The notes under the pieces: model-generated
Seen by the model: the letters and a program-made list of their open reading frames with translations, nothing else
What the model was told of the DNA's origin: nothing
The model's database searches: none
Shown: one piece after another, positions 54,518 to 63,268 of the stretch
Numbering within the stretch: position 1 is the first letter of the stretch
How the letters are laid out: each line of letters opens with the position of its first letter
Program-made: the position numbers and the translations under genes
NCBI RefSeq assembly: GCF_001598275.1
Contig: NZ_BCYQ01000007.1
Coordinates: 1 to 64,000 of the forward strand
Direction: 5' to 3'
Source: Moraxella oblonga NBRC 102422
Lineage (GTDB): Bacteria > Pseudomonadota > Gammaproteobacteria > Pseudomonadales > Moraxellaceae
DNA: 64,000 nucleotides

Positions 54518-54946
54518 ATGTATTTGTATGATAATAATTATATTAGTGAATTGGTAAAAAGAGATAAAAATCCCAATGTAGTGGCATTTTTTAATTATGT
54601 GCAAGCCAATCAATTGAAAGGTTATTTAAGTATCATTACAATTGGCGAAATAGAATTTGGTATTGAAAAATTAAATAATAGAAATGATTTTTTGCAGGCA
54701 CAAAGATTGAGAAATTGGTATAATAATAACCTGCCTTTAATTGCTGAACGCAGTTTGGTATTTGACGAGCAGTGTGCCAAAGTCTGGGGCAATCTAATGG
54801 CAAAAAATCCCCACAATCCCATTGATAAACAGCTTTGTGCTACTGCCATTGTATTTGATTTGGTGTTGGTAACTCGCAATGTCAAACATATTGAGGATAC
54901 TGGTGTAAAGTATATCAACCCCTTTGAATTTCAACCCTTATCATAA
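54518..54946 (+). CDS. PIN-domain toxin (VapC/FitB-like)
   Basis: A 142-residue PIN-domain endoribonuclease, likely the toxin of the pair. Acidic active-site residues are Asp5 (YDNNYISE), Glu44/Glu46 (IGEIEFG), Asp103 (PIDKQLCATA) and Asp114, followed by TRNVKHIE. VapC toxins cut tRNA or rRNA. The layout DxNxxSE and ATAxxxDLxLVTRNVKH is like FitB and related stability determinants. It is AT-rich, as its neighbours are. Confidence 0.9.
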   Translation: MYLYDNNYISELVKRDKNPNVVAFFNYVQANQLKGYLSIITIGEIEFGIEKLNNRNDFLQAQRLRNWYNNNLPLIAERSLVFDEQCAKVWGNLMAKNPHNPIDKQLCATAIVFDLVLVTRNVKHIEDTGVKYINPFEFQPLS

Positions 54947-54959
54947 AAAATAAAAGACA

Positions 54960-55982
54960 ATGAACAGTATTTTTCAAGCCGAACAAGCATTATATTTAGA
55001 GTTTTTGACATTAAGTCAAAAATATCCTATTGTAAATGACTGGTTAAAACAATTGCCAGAATGGATAGCCCATATCAAAAACAAAGAACGATACGCCAAT
55101 GCCACTTATTTTGAATCGGCAGTGGATAAATTGCCATTATTTAATGTCAATGGCATTGATTTAACACAAAACAACATTAGTGCCCATATTGATTTTGATA
55201 TAAATAAATTAAAAAAGAGTGAAGCCTTATTAAAAACCTTAATGCCGTGGCGAAAGGGTGGGTTTTATTTTGGTAATGACACTCATCATATTCATATTGA
55301 CACCGAATGGCGAAGTGATTTTAAATGGAATCGGGTACTGCCTTATATTAGCCCTTTAAAAGATAAACGAGTGCTTGATGTTGGCGGTGGTTCGGGTTAT
55401 CACGGTTTTAGAATGCTTGGCGAGGGTGCCAAAACGGTTATTGTCATTGACCCTTCTTGCTTATTTTATTATCAGTTTATGGCAATTAAAAAACTGCTTG
55501 GCGGTCATAATCCAAATCCTATTTTAAATCATATTCATTTTATGCCTGTCGGGCTTGAACAATTACCAAAAAGTGAATTATTTCACAGTGTGTTTTGTAT
55601 GGGGGTTCTTTATCATCGCAAATCGCCTTTTGAATGTTTGGAACAATTAAAAAATCAATTGGTAAAGGGGGGCGAGCTGATATTGGAAACTTTGATTGTG
55701 GACGGTGATGAAACCACTGTGCTTGTGCCAAAAGAGCGATATGCAATGATGAATAATGTCTATTGTTTGCCTTCTGTGCCTGCTTTGACCTTGTGGCTAC
55801 AAAAGGTGGGTTTTAAAGAGATTAAGTGCGTTGATGTCAATATCACAACGAGCGATGAACAAAGGGCAACGGCGTGGATGGACTATCATTCTTTGGCGGA
55901 CTTTTTGAACCCCAATGACAACAGCAAAACCATCGAAGGTTATCCACGCCCAAAACGAGCGGTGATGATTGCTAAAAGATGA
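54960..55982 (+). CDS. cmoB: tRNA U34 carboxymethyltransferase CmoB
   Basis: Uses carboxy-SAM to convert 5-hydroxyuridine 34 to 5-oxyacetyl uridine in tRNA, widening codon reading. It is 340 residues against about 323 in E. coli. Conserved pieces are MPWRKGGFYFG, DTEWRSDFKWNRVLPYI, VLDVGGGSGYHGFRM (SAM site), IDPSCLFYYQF and LYHRKSPFECL. The first ~400 bp are as AT-rich as the preceding block, while the 3' half matches the surrounding core genome. cmoA is not adjacent. Confidence 0.93.
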   Translation: MNSIFQAEQALYLEFLTLSQKYPIVNDWLKQLPEWIAHIKNKERYANATYFESAVDKLPLFNVNGIDLTQNNISAHIDFDINKLKKSEALLKTLMPWRKGGFYFGNDTHHIHIDTEWRSDFKWNRVLPYISPLKDKRVLDVGGGSGYHGFRMLGEGAKTVIVIDPSCLFYYQFMAIKKLLGGHNPNPILNHIHFMPVGLEQLPKSELFHSVFCMGVLYHRKSPFECLEQLKNQLVKGGELILETLIVDGDETTVLVPKERYAMMNNVYCLPSVPALTLWLQKVGFKEIKCVDVNITTSDEQRATAWMDYHSLADFLNPNDNSKTIEGYPRPKRAVMIAKR

Positions 55983-56029
55983 GTTTAATTTTGGATATTG
56001 GGTGAATGATGATTTTAAAGGTGGGTTGT

Positions 56030-56251
56030 TTAAATAAACCATTTGCCAAGCACCCATTCAATGACGAGTTTGGCAAGAAAGCCAAAAAATCCCATGCCCA
56101 ATGCCACAAAAATCCAAAACGTACCTGCACGACCTGCATTGGATTTTTTGGCGATGTCCCACATGATAAAAAATAAAAAACCGATGAATAGGGGGAGCAA
56201 GCCATACAGACCCAATTTGAGTACGACTTCTTCGGAAATGGCGATGAGCAT
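56030..56251 (-). CDS. DUF2788 small membrane protein
   Basis: A 73-residue protein from ATG 56251 (MLIAISEEVVLKLGLYG), which has AGGAA upstream; an earlier in-frame ATG at 56293 adds non-conserved residues. Two membrane helices (LYGLLPLFIGFLFFIMW and TFWIFVALGMGFFGFLAKLVI) flank the conserved DIAKKSNAGRAG loop, as in DUF2788. Function unknown. It is on the opposite strand to both flanking genes. Confidence 0.82.
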   Translation of the reverse strand: MLIAISEEVVLKLGLYGLLPLFIGFLFFIMWDIAKKSNAGRAGTFWIFVALGMGFFGFLAKLVIEWVLGKWFI

Positions 56252-56396
56252 GACAATTTTCCTAATGATTCTGATGGGGATATTGTACCACAAAAGCCAG
56301 ATTGAAAAAATTGTTAAAATTATGAGTGAATTTTACCAAAAATGCCCAAAAAATTGTTACAATAGAAATTTTGAGTTGATGATTTGATAAGGGGTT

Positions 56397-57044
56397 ATGA
56401 TGTCCAAACGCTACAAACAACCGATACACCGTGATACCGAAGCTCGCACACGTTCTGGGCTACTTAGTTTGTTTTGGATGTTTGTGGGGGCGGTGATTGC
56501 GGTGATGGTGGGGGTATTTTTATATATGTCGCCGTTGTTTGATGGATTTAGAAAAGAAGTGGAGGTCAATCCACCCGCCGAAATTGCACCTGTACCACAA
56601 ACGCCTCAAAAAAATGAATATGAATTTTATGAAATTTTACCCAAGCGAGAATTTAAGGGAGGCGGTGCTGGACTTGGTGAACAAAAACCAACAGAGACCA
56701 AAACTGTGCCACCACCTGCCGACATTCCCCAAGAAGATGGCGATATTGAGATTGTGGAAGAAAATGCTACCTATGACGACCCAGCCGAGCCTGCCCAAGC
56801 CACGCCCACCAAACGCTATGTGGTCAAAGTAAGAGATATTGAAGATGTTGGTGATGTGGATAAATTGGTGACGGATTTGATGATGCTTGGGGTGATGGAT
56901 GTCAAAGTGGTACATTACCAAACCGATGATGGCGAAAGCGTACAAATCGTCTCTGCCCCGATGAGTAAAGAGTCGGCATATGATGTACGCCAAACCCTAC
57001 ACCAAAATGGCATCAACGCCATCGTGGTAGAAGATAAAAAGTAA
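56397..57044 (+). CDS. SPOR-domain protein (FtsN-like)
   Basis: A 215-residue protein with a basic cytosolic N-terminus (RYKQPIHRDTEARTRS), one membrane helix (LFWMFVGAVIAVMVGVFLYM), a Pro/Glu-rich periplasmic linker and a C-terminal SPOR domain (RYVVKVRDIEDVGDVDKLVTDLMMLG, SVQIVSAPMSKESAYDVRQTLHQNGI). SPOR domains bind denuded glycan at the septum. Similar proteins sit beside argS in other proteobacteria. ATG 56400 fits the AAGGGG site better than 56397. A terminator follows. Confidence 0.83.
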   Translation: MMSKRYKQPIHRDTEARTRSGLLSLFWMFVGAVIAVMVGVFLYMSPLFDGFRKEVEVNPPAEIAPVPQTPQKNEYEFYEILPKREFKGGGAGLGEQKPTETKTVPPPADIPQEDGDIEIVEENATYDDPAEPAQATPTKRYVVKVRDIEDVGDVDKLVTDLMMLGVMDVKVVHYQTDDGESVQIVSAPMSKESAYDVRQTLHQNGINAIVVEDKK

Positions 57045-57052
57045 TAAAAGGT

Positions 57053-57080
57053 AAAAGGCGATGTGATGTCGCCTTTTGTA
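57053..57080 (+). terminator. Bidirectional hairpin between SPOR gene and PII gene
   Basis: AAAAGGCGA (57053-57061) pairs with TCGCCTTTT (57069-57077) around 7 nt. It lies between convergent genes and can terminate both, though T-runs are short on each side. Confidence 0.7.
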
Positions 57081-57087
57081 TGTCAAT

Positions 57088-57447
<360 letters not shown>

Positions 57448-57543
57448 CTAGGATTATTATAGGATAATTTTAGCAAAAATCCAACAACAGGCAGGGCAAT
57501 TCTGATAGAATAGATTTCATCATTGTTAAAATAAAGGTAGAGT

Positions 57544-58932
57544 ATGGCAAATTATGCGGTGGTTGGGCTTGGTGGTTCTGGACTGTCGGCGGTGAATTTT
57601 TTGGTAAAACAGGGGCATGATGTGGCGGTTACGGACGGTAATTTCCCACCTCTTGCTGATAAATTGCCACAAGGTGTACAGACATATTTTGGGGGGATTG
57701 ATGGCGACATACTTTTAAAAGCTGATAGGATTGTCATCAGTCCGGGTATTGACCCTGCCACACCTGCTGTTGCCAATGCAATAAAACACGGTGTGAGTGT
57801 GGTGAGTGATGTACAAGTGTTTATTGAAAATTTAAAAGAAAGAGATAAACAACGTGGCACACACACACCCATCATCGCCATTACAGGTTCAAATGCCAAA
57901 TCTACCGTAACCACGCTGGTAGGACTTATGGCAACCAAATCTGGCAAAACAGTCGGTGTGGGGGGCAACATCGGCACGCCTGCTCTTGATTTGCTTGCCA
58001 TTGACGGCATAGATATGGTGGTGCTAGAACTGTCTAGTTTTCAGCTTGAAATGATGAGTGGACTTGGGGCGGATGTGGCAACCATTCTAAATCTCTCTGC
58101 CGACCACCTAGACCGCCATGGCGACATGGTAGGCTATTTGGCTCAAAAGTTACGGATTTTTGATGATGTGAAAAATGCGGTGGTGTGGCTAGATGATAAG
58201 GAGCTTGCTCGCACTTGTATCGCTCATTTACCCAAACACGCCACCATGATAAGTACAAGCGGTGAGATTGGCGAAGGTTTTTCGGCAGAATTTTGTTTAA
58301 AAGGTGAACATGGCGAGCAGGGTGAAAAGATACATCTGTGCCATAATGGGCAAAAACTCCTGTTGGCTGACGAAATTTTGATTAAAGGCAAACACAACCT
58401 GCTAAATGCGTTGTCAGCGTTGGCATTGGGTCATGCAGTTGGGCTTGACATGACTGCCATGCTTGATGTTTTGCGGACATTTAAAGGTTTGCCTCATCGC
58501 TGTGAGTTTGTGGCTGATGTGAATGGTAAGGTGTATTTTAATGATTCCAAAGGCACAAACATAGGTGCAACCATTTCTGCCATTGATGGATTGGGGGCGG
58601 TGTATGGTGAAAAGTCGCTGGCATTGATTTTGGGTGGGCAGGGCAAGGGGCAAGATTTTACCGAGCTTGTGCCATTTGCTCGCACTTTTGCTGACAGTAT
58701 TTATCTCATTGGGCAAGATGCCAAGTTGATATATGATGTCTTTATCAGTGATGATGAGCTTGCCAATCGCACTCACAAAGTATTTACATTGGACAAAGCG
58801 GTAGAGCAAGCCTACCAAAGCTGTGCCAAAGTTGTGCTACTGTCGCCTGCCTGTGCCAGTCTTGACCAGTTTAAAAATTATGGTGAGCGGGGCGACAAAT
58901 TTGTGGAATTTGTCAAACAATGGACAAATTAA
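57544..58932 (+). CDS. murD: UDP-N-acetylmuramoylalanine-D-glutamate ligase MurD
   Basis: Adds D-glutamate to UDP-MurNAc-L-Ala in the cytosol for peptidoglycan. It is 462 residues with the nucleotide-binding N-terminal domain (VVGLGGSGLSAVNF), the ATP loop GSNAKSTVTTLVG (about residues 114-126), the central NLSADHLDRHGD and the C-terminal domain FNDSKGTNIGATI, and LSPACASLDQFKNYGERG. ATG 57544 follows AGGTAGAG. A terminator separates it from ftsW. Confidence 0.96.
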   Translation: MANYAVVGLGGSGLSAVNFLVKQGHDVAVTDGNFPPLADKLPQGVQTYFGGIDGDILLKADRIVISPGIDPATPAVANAIKHGVSVVSDVQVFIENLKERDKQRGTHTPIIAITGSNAKSTVTTLVGLMATKSGKTVGVGGNIGTPALDLLAIDGIDMVVLELSSFQLEMMSGLGADVATILNLSADHLDRHGDMVGYLAQKLRIFDDVKNAVVWLDDKELARTCIAHLPKHATMISTSGEIGEGFSAEFCLKGEHGEQGEKIHLCHNGQKLLLADEILIKGKHNLLNALSALALGHAVGLDMTAMLDVLRTFKGLPHRCEFVADVNGKVYFNDSKGTNIGATISAIDGLGAVYGEKSLALILGGQGKGQDFTELVPFARTFADSIYLIGQDAKLIYDVFISDDELANRTHKVFTLDKAVEQAYQSCAKVVLLSPACASLDQFKNYGERGDKFVEFVKQWTN

Positions 58933-58968
58933 CAAAAACCAAAAATATCAAACCAAAAATATCAAAAT

Positions 58969-58995
58969 AGGGGCAAAAGTTGCCCTTATTTTTTT
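58969..58995 (+). terminator. Terminator between murD and ftsW
   Basis: AGGGGCAA (58969-58976) pairs with TTGCCCTT (58980-58987), one G-U pair, 3-nt loop, then ATTTTTTT. A 14-bp direct repeat (ACCAAAAATATCAA) precedes it at 58938-58965. A consensus TATAAT at 59006-59011 follows and could start ftsW. Confidence 0.75.
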
Positions 58996-59064
58996 AAAAG
59001 TGGTTTATAATAATACGTTTGGTTGTTTTTGCCAATCACCCCATTTTGATTATCACGCCGTATT

Positions 59065-60234
59065 ATGTTTAGTTTTTTACAAAAAATCACCCAGTCACCT
59101 TATTTGCCAAAACCACGCACCGTGATTTTGGTGAGTTTGCTAACCTTATTGACGCTAAGCCTTGCGATGATTGCATCGGCGTCCGTACCATTTGCTTTGT
59201 CAAAGGGTTTGCCTGCCATGACCTTTTTTTGGTCTCAGTTCACCTACATCATCGTGGCGATGGTGGCAGGATTTATGATGTACAAAATTCCATTAAAACT
59301 GTATTTTAATTTTCCGCTTGTCATGCTAGCTTGGCTGATGGTGGTTTTGTTGTTGATGCTGACATTGGCATTTGGTGATGTTATCAATGGCTCACAGCGC
59401 TGGCTAAACTTTGGGGTGTTTAATTTTCAGACTGCCGAATTTGCCAAACTTTTGATGGTGCTTGTTATTTCAGATTATGTGGTTAGACGTTCTGCAGAAG
59501 TGCGAGCCAGTATTTTAATGGGTTGGCGATTGATTATTTGGTATTTGCCAATCGTGGGACTGATTTTGTGGCAACCTGACTACGGTTCGGTGGCGGTGAT
59601 TGTGGCGACAGCCAGTATTATTTTGTTTGTGAGTGGCGTGCCGTTACAGCATTATCTGTCGCTTGTGGCGGCGGTGTTTATCCCTGCACTTGTGTTTGGG
59701 CTTTTGGCATCGGATTATCGTAAAGAGCGACTCATGTCGTTTTGGGATCCTTTTGATGACATTCAAGACACCGATTATCAGCTTGCTAGAAGTTTGATTG
59801 CCTTTGGGCGAGGGGAGATTGACGGTGTGGGTTATGGTAACAGTGTCCAAAAACTTTCGCATTTGCCAGAAGCTCATACCGATTTTATCCTAGCGGTAAC
59901 AGGTGAGGAGCTTGGGTTTTTGGGTGTGGCGTTTGTGCTTTTGCTTGAAGCGTTGATTGTTATCAGCATCATGTGTATCAGTTATACTGCCCTAAAACGC
60001 CGTCAGCTACGCCTAAGCTACATGGTGTTTGGTTTTGGGGTGGTGATTTTTGGGCAAGTGCTGATTAATGCAGGCATGAACATGGGAATCTTGCCAACCA
60101 AAGGTTTGACACTGCCGTTTTATAGTTTTGGGGGTTCGTCCATGCTTATGGCAATGATGATGATTGCGATGATTTTGCGAGCTGATAAAGATAGTGATAG
60201 AATTTATGAACAAACCAAAAATAGGGATTATTAA
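59065..60234 (+). CDS. ftsW: Peptidoglycan glycosyltransferase FtsW
   Basis: SEDS-family glycan polymerase of the divisome. It is 389 residues with about ten membrane helices. The division-specific segment LPEAHTDFILAVTGEELGF matches FtsW rather than RodA. The AGMNMGILPTKGLTLPFYSFGGSS segment and NGSQRWLNFG are also present. ATG 59065 has a weak ribosome binding site. The gene follows murD, as expected in a dcw remnant, but after a terminator; murG and the rest of dcw are not next to it. Confidence 0.93.
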   Translation: MFSFLQKITQSPYLPKPRTVILVSLLTLLTLSLAMIASASVPFALSKGLPAMTFFWSQFTYIIVAMVAGFMMYKIPLKLYFNFPLVMLAWLMVVLLLMLTLAFGDVINGSQRWLNFGVFNFQTAEFAKLLMVLVISDYVVRRSAEVRASILMGWRLIIWYLPIVGLILWQPDYGSVAVIVATASIILFVSGVPLQHYLSLVAAVFIPALVFGLLASDYRKERLMSFWDPFDDIQDTDYQLARSLIAFGRGEIDGVGYGNSVQKLSHLPEAHTDFILAVTGEELGFLGVAFVLLLEALIVISIMCISYTALKRRQLRLSYMVFGFGVVIFGQVLINAGMNMGILPTKGLTLPFYSFGGSSMLMAMMMIAMILRADKDSDRIYEQTKNRDY

Positions 60235-60236
60235 AC

Positions 60237-60264
60237 AAAAACCAGTCGTGAGGCTGGTTTTTTT
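60237..60264 (+). terminator. Terminator of ftsW
   Basis: AAAAACCAG (60237-60245) pairs with CTGGTTTTT (60254-60262) around an 8-nt loop, followed by more T. Confidence 0.85.
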
Positions 60265-60321
60265 GTCTATTTTATCTATAATGGACAAAATAGATATTTT
60301 TTTATTTAAATGGGGTGCATA

Positions 60322-60630
60322 ATGCTGACATTTACCGCCACCGAAGCCAAGCAAAATTTTGGCAGATTAACAGATGTCTCCATGACGCAACCTGTGAGTA
60401 TCACACGGCAGGGACGTGTGATTTTGGAAGTGATGACGCTACACGAAAAAGAAAGAATCATCGAGGAGCGAGTCAAAGAACTGATGTTTGCCCAGTTTGT
60501 TGCCAAAGCGGTGCAAGCCAACGAACATTATCAATCCACGAAGCTACACACCACACACCATGAGATGAGAGCGTGGGTAGAGTTTTTGGTTGCCAACCCC
60601 AATGAGAAGCCACCTGTATGCCACAAATAA
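60322..60630 (+). CDS. Phd/YefM-like antitoxin
   Basis: A 102-residue protein. The N-terminal half matches the Phd/YefM fold (FTATEAKQNFGRLTD, VSITRQGRVILEVMTLHEKER), which binds DNA; the C-terminal half (VKAVQANEHYQSTKLHTTHHEMRAW style) would bind the toxin. ATG 60322 is preferred over 60310 because GGGGTG lies just upstream. It overlaps the following toxin frame by 13 bp. The toxin frame is interrupted, so this may be a free-standing antitoxin now. Confidence 0.85.
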   Translation: MLTFTATEAKQNFGRLTDVSMTQPVSITRQGRVILEVMTLHEKERIIEERVKELMFAQFVAKAVQANEHYQSTKLHTTHHEMRAWVEFLVANPNEKPPVCHK

Positions 60631-60941
60631 TTTATATCTAGTGTATTGGGCAAGATTTTTAAAGGTTGCAAGGATTTTTGCAAGAAAGTGCACCGCACAA
60701 GGTTGCCAAAGCCATGCAAGTGATGTTGGATAAAATTGAGGTGCTTTCAACCCTCCCCAAAATTGGCAAAACCGTGCCGAATGACGCCTTGCCAAACCTA
60801 AGACAGCTCACGATAAAATGGGGCAAATATGGTTATGTTACTTTGTATTCTTATGATGAAGTTCAAGACGTCATCATCATGCAAACCATACGTCACGTTA
60901 AAGAACTTGAACCTGAGTTTTTAAGAAATGCCCATGACTAA
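60618..60941 (+). pseudogene. ParE/RelE-type toxin gene with two in-frame stops
   Basis: From ATG 60618 the frame reads MPQIIYI, then TAG (60639-60641), CIGQDF, then TAA (60660-60662), then RLQGFLQESAPHKVAKAMQ and a complete ParE/RelE-type end (LRQLTIKWGKYGYVTLYSY, IIMQTIRHVKELEP). The spacing from IIY to RLQ-FL is the same as in intact ParE proteins, so no net frameshift is needed; only two nonsense changes are. Translation could restart at TTG 60666 to give 91 residues that lack the first beta strand and helix. It overlaps the antitoxin by 13 bp, the usual arrangement. Confidence 0.75.
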
Positions 60942-60971
60942 AAACAGTCGCAGGACTTTTTGGCATTTAAC

Positions 60972-61898
60972 TCACCTCACCCCCAACACCGCCCCCCTAA
61001 GCGGTGTATTATCCCAATTTTCCACCGCCCACACAAGTATCGTGTTGGGCTTCTCTTTTTGCAGTTCTGGCGGTGGATTTTGGCAAAGTAGGCTCAAAGC
61101 AGTAAAAAGCAGGTCGCTCACTTTATCAGGCGTACTGGTGTCAATGGGGGTGGCTAAGTTTTGTTTGGAGAGTTTTTGCCCATCGGCGTTCATCAGTAGG
61201 GGCAGATGATAAAAATAATCAGGCATGGGCAGTCCACAGGTTTTGGCGATAAAAAGTTGAGCGACCGTCATTGGCATGATGTCAAGCCCACGCATGATGT
61301 GACTGATGTTTTGCAAACCATCATCTATGGTACAAGCGATAATGTAGTTGATTATGTTGTTTTGGCGTTTGGCGACCACGTCTCCAAGACTTCTGGCAGG
61401 GTTGTCCCAAATCACCCCCTGAATACCATCATAAAAGGCAGTCAATACATCAGGCAGACATAGGCGGATTTTGTTGTGAGTCAGTGCTTTATGTAGGCAT
61501 CGGCGTGGATAAATGGGAGCAAGATTTAAATCTTTGATGTTTAAATCATAAAAGCTCATCGCAGGAATGCAATCATTGGATAAGTCTTTGCGAGAGCAGG
61601 TGCAATGATAAGTTAGACTTGATAACCTATTTAAGTATTCTTCATAAATGGCAGTGCGAGTTGATTGAAGTAATATCTCACCATCTGTATGTAAGCCTAG
61701 ATTTTCCAAATCTTGCAATATAGATGTGGTGTATGTCGGCTTACACCGCTCCACATCTACATCTTCAATACGTATAAGCCAACGACCGCCCAAAGATTTG
61801 ATGTGGCAGTAACTTGCCAACGCAGTCGTAAGCGACCCCAAATGCAGATGCCCTGTGGGAGACGGAGCAAAGCGACCTATGGGCGTACGCTGGCTCAT
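60972..61898 (-). CDS. gluQ: Glutamyl-Q tRNA(Asp) synthetase
   Basis: Attaches glutamate to queuosine 34 of tRNA-Asp. It is a short paralogue of glutamyl-tRNA synthetase (308 residues) lacking the anticodon-binding domain. The HIGH-like motif is PSPTGHLHLGS, RIEDVDVERCKP follows, and a Cys-rich zinc segment is present (YHCTCSRKDL). The KMSKS-like motif is KLSKQN. It directly follows dksA (stop of dksA and start are adjacent on minus), the classic dksA-gluQ pair. Confidence 0.93.
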   Translation of the reverse strand: MSQRTPIGRFAPSPTGHLHLGSLTTALASYCHIKSLGGRWLIRIEDVDVERCKPTYTTSILQDLENLGLHTDGEILLQSTRTAIYEEYLNRLSSLTYHCTCSRKDLSNDCIPAMSFYDLNIKDLNLAPIYPRRCLHKALTHNKIRLCLPDVLTAFYDGIQGVIWDNPARSLGDVVAKRQNNIINYIIACTIDDGLQNISHIMRGLDIMPMTVAQLFIAKTCGLPMPDYFYHLPLLMNADGQKLSKQNLATPIDTSTPDKVSDLLFTALSLLCQNPPPELQKEKPNTILVWAVENWDNTPLRGAVLGVR

Positions 61899-62315
61899 TT
61901 AGTGTCCGTGATTTTGTTTTTCTTTCATTTCGGACATGGTTTTGCAGTCAATGCATTGGGTGGCGGTGGGGCGAGCTTCTAGGCGTTTTAGTCCAATCTC
62001 TGTACCACAAGTTTCGCAGTAACCATAATCACCAGACTCAATTTCGGCAAGCGATTTTTCAATCTTACGCACCAGTTTACGCTCACGGTCACGGGTGCGT
62101 AGGGCAAGGGCAAACTCTTCTTCTTGGGTGGCACGGTCATTAATGTCCGCCATTGCTCCTGTTTCTTCGTTGATGTAGTCTTTGGTGCGTTCAGCTTCGG
62201 TTAGTAGTTCGGTTTTCCAATTCACCAAAATATTGCGAAAATGGTCAAGCTGTGCATCAGACATATATTCTTCGTCTTTGGCGGGAATGTAAGGCGTAAA
62301 AGTGGCATCTGCCAT
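61899..62315 (-). CDS. dksA: RNA polymerase-binding regulator DksA
   Basis: Binds the secondary channel of RNA polymerase and works with ppGpp at rRNA and amino-acid promoters. It is 138 residues. The coiled-coil tip DxxDxA is MADINDRA (Asp57, Asp60) and the zinc finger is Cys100, Cys103, Cys121 and Cys124 (CETCG and CIDCK). A good AGGACG site precedes ATG 62315. It is co-transcribed with gluQ. Confidence 0.96.
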   Translation of the reverse strand: MADATFTPYIPAKDEEYMSDAQLDHFRNILVNWKTELLTEAERTKDYINEETGAMADINDRATQEEEFALALRTRDRERKLVRKIEKSLAEIESGDYGYCETCGTEIGLKRLEARPTATQCIDCKTMSEMKEKQNHGH

Positions 62316-62400
62316 GTGTCGTCCTTAAAAAGCAAAAAATTTGGTGATAAATGGGGGCTTGGCTGATTTTTTCAAGTAAAATCATAAAAAAATTGGTGTT

Positions 62401-63201
62401 TTATGACATTAGGCGATAAATTTGTGTGTCCAATTTTCCATTATCATGCAATCTCACCAAGCGAAATCCACTTGCTAGTGTATCTATCCCAAATTTATCT
62501 TGGTGGGGGGTAAACTGCCTTGATGTGGCAGGGCAGGTATAAAGCGTGCCGTGAGTATTTGGTAAAATGTGTGCTTGATGAACATGACCACAGATGATGT
62601 GAGGTGGGTGCAGGGTGTGGGCTAGCACCTGCCAAAACTTATCATGGTTTTTTAATATATGTGCATCTATCCACGCCGAGCCGACAGAGGTAGGGTGGTG
62701 GTGTAGGGCGATGAGGGTGGGTAGGTTGTGTGCGACATTTGTCTTTAAGAAGTCTAAATTTTTATCATCAAGTTGTCCATAAATTTGCCCGTTTACCGCA
62801 GAATTGACCGCCAAAATCTGCCAAGTAGTGTGGGGTAGCTCAATCAGTAGGCGATGATTTTTTATGAGTCGCTCATCGGCTGGTATGGGTAAAAATGTCC
62901 GCTCATCAAAAGGCAAATCATGTCCAATCTCATGCGTAACGTCATGGTTGCCTGCCAGACATAAAAAGGGAATGTTTGTATTTTTTAATACATCAAACAG
63001 CCAATCATAAATCTCTCCCACGCCGTCATTAACCAAATCGCCTGTCAGTAATAATAAATTAGGCTTGTGGGTCAAAGCCAAATCTAGCACCGATAAAAAT
63101 TTATCAAAACTATGTTCGTCATGCTTTGATAAATGCAAATCGCTGATTTGGGCGATGATAAAATCATGGGGGGCGGATAAGTAGGTGGGGTAAGTTATCA
63201 T
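62401..63201 (-). CDS. CpdA-like cyclic nucleotide phosphodiesterase
   Basis: A metallophosphoesterase of about 266 residues from ATG 63201 (MITYPTYLSAPHDFIIAQISDLHLSK). Motifs in order are QISDLHL, LLTGDLVNDG, LAGNHD, ALHHHP and CGHVHQAHIL, as in CpdA, which hydrolyses cAMP. The earlier in-frame ATG at 63243 lies in the palindromic repeat and is not a plausible start. Whether the substrate is cAMP is inferred from the motif set; related phosphoesterases act on other substrates. Confidence 0.82.
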   Translation of the reverse strand: MITYPTYLSAPHDFIIAQISDLHLSKHDEHSFDKFLSVLDLALTHKPNLLLLTGDLVNDGVGEIYDWLFDVLKNTNIPFLCLAGNHDVTHEIGHDLPFDERTFLPIPADERLIKNHRLLIELPHTTWQILAVNSAVNGQIYGQLDDKNLDFLKTNVAHNLPTLIALHHHPTSVGSAWIDAHILKNHDKFWQVLAHTLHPPHIICGHVHQAHILPNTHGTLYTCPATSRQFTPHQDKFGIDTLASGFRLVRLHDNGKLDTQIYRLMS

Positions 63202-63227
63202 GTTTAAAATTGGTTGATAAAAAGTAG

Positions 63228-63244
63228 GGTGCGTATTATGCACC
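63228..63244. repeat. 17-bp palindromic repeat, left copy
   Basis: GGTGCGTATTATGCACC, a near-perfect palindrome preceded by TAG on the plus strand. The right copy at 63816-63832 differs at two positions. Together they bracket the gene at 63269-63796. Confidence 0.8.
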
Positions 63245-63268
63245 GTTTTAACCAGATTTCCAATTAAA

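Noticed and set aside
63202-63243. Start of the CpdA-like gene at 63243
   Set aside because: The extra 14 residues are encoded by the palindromic repeat and its flank; the conserved protein begins at 63201.
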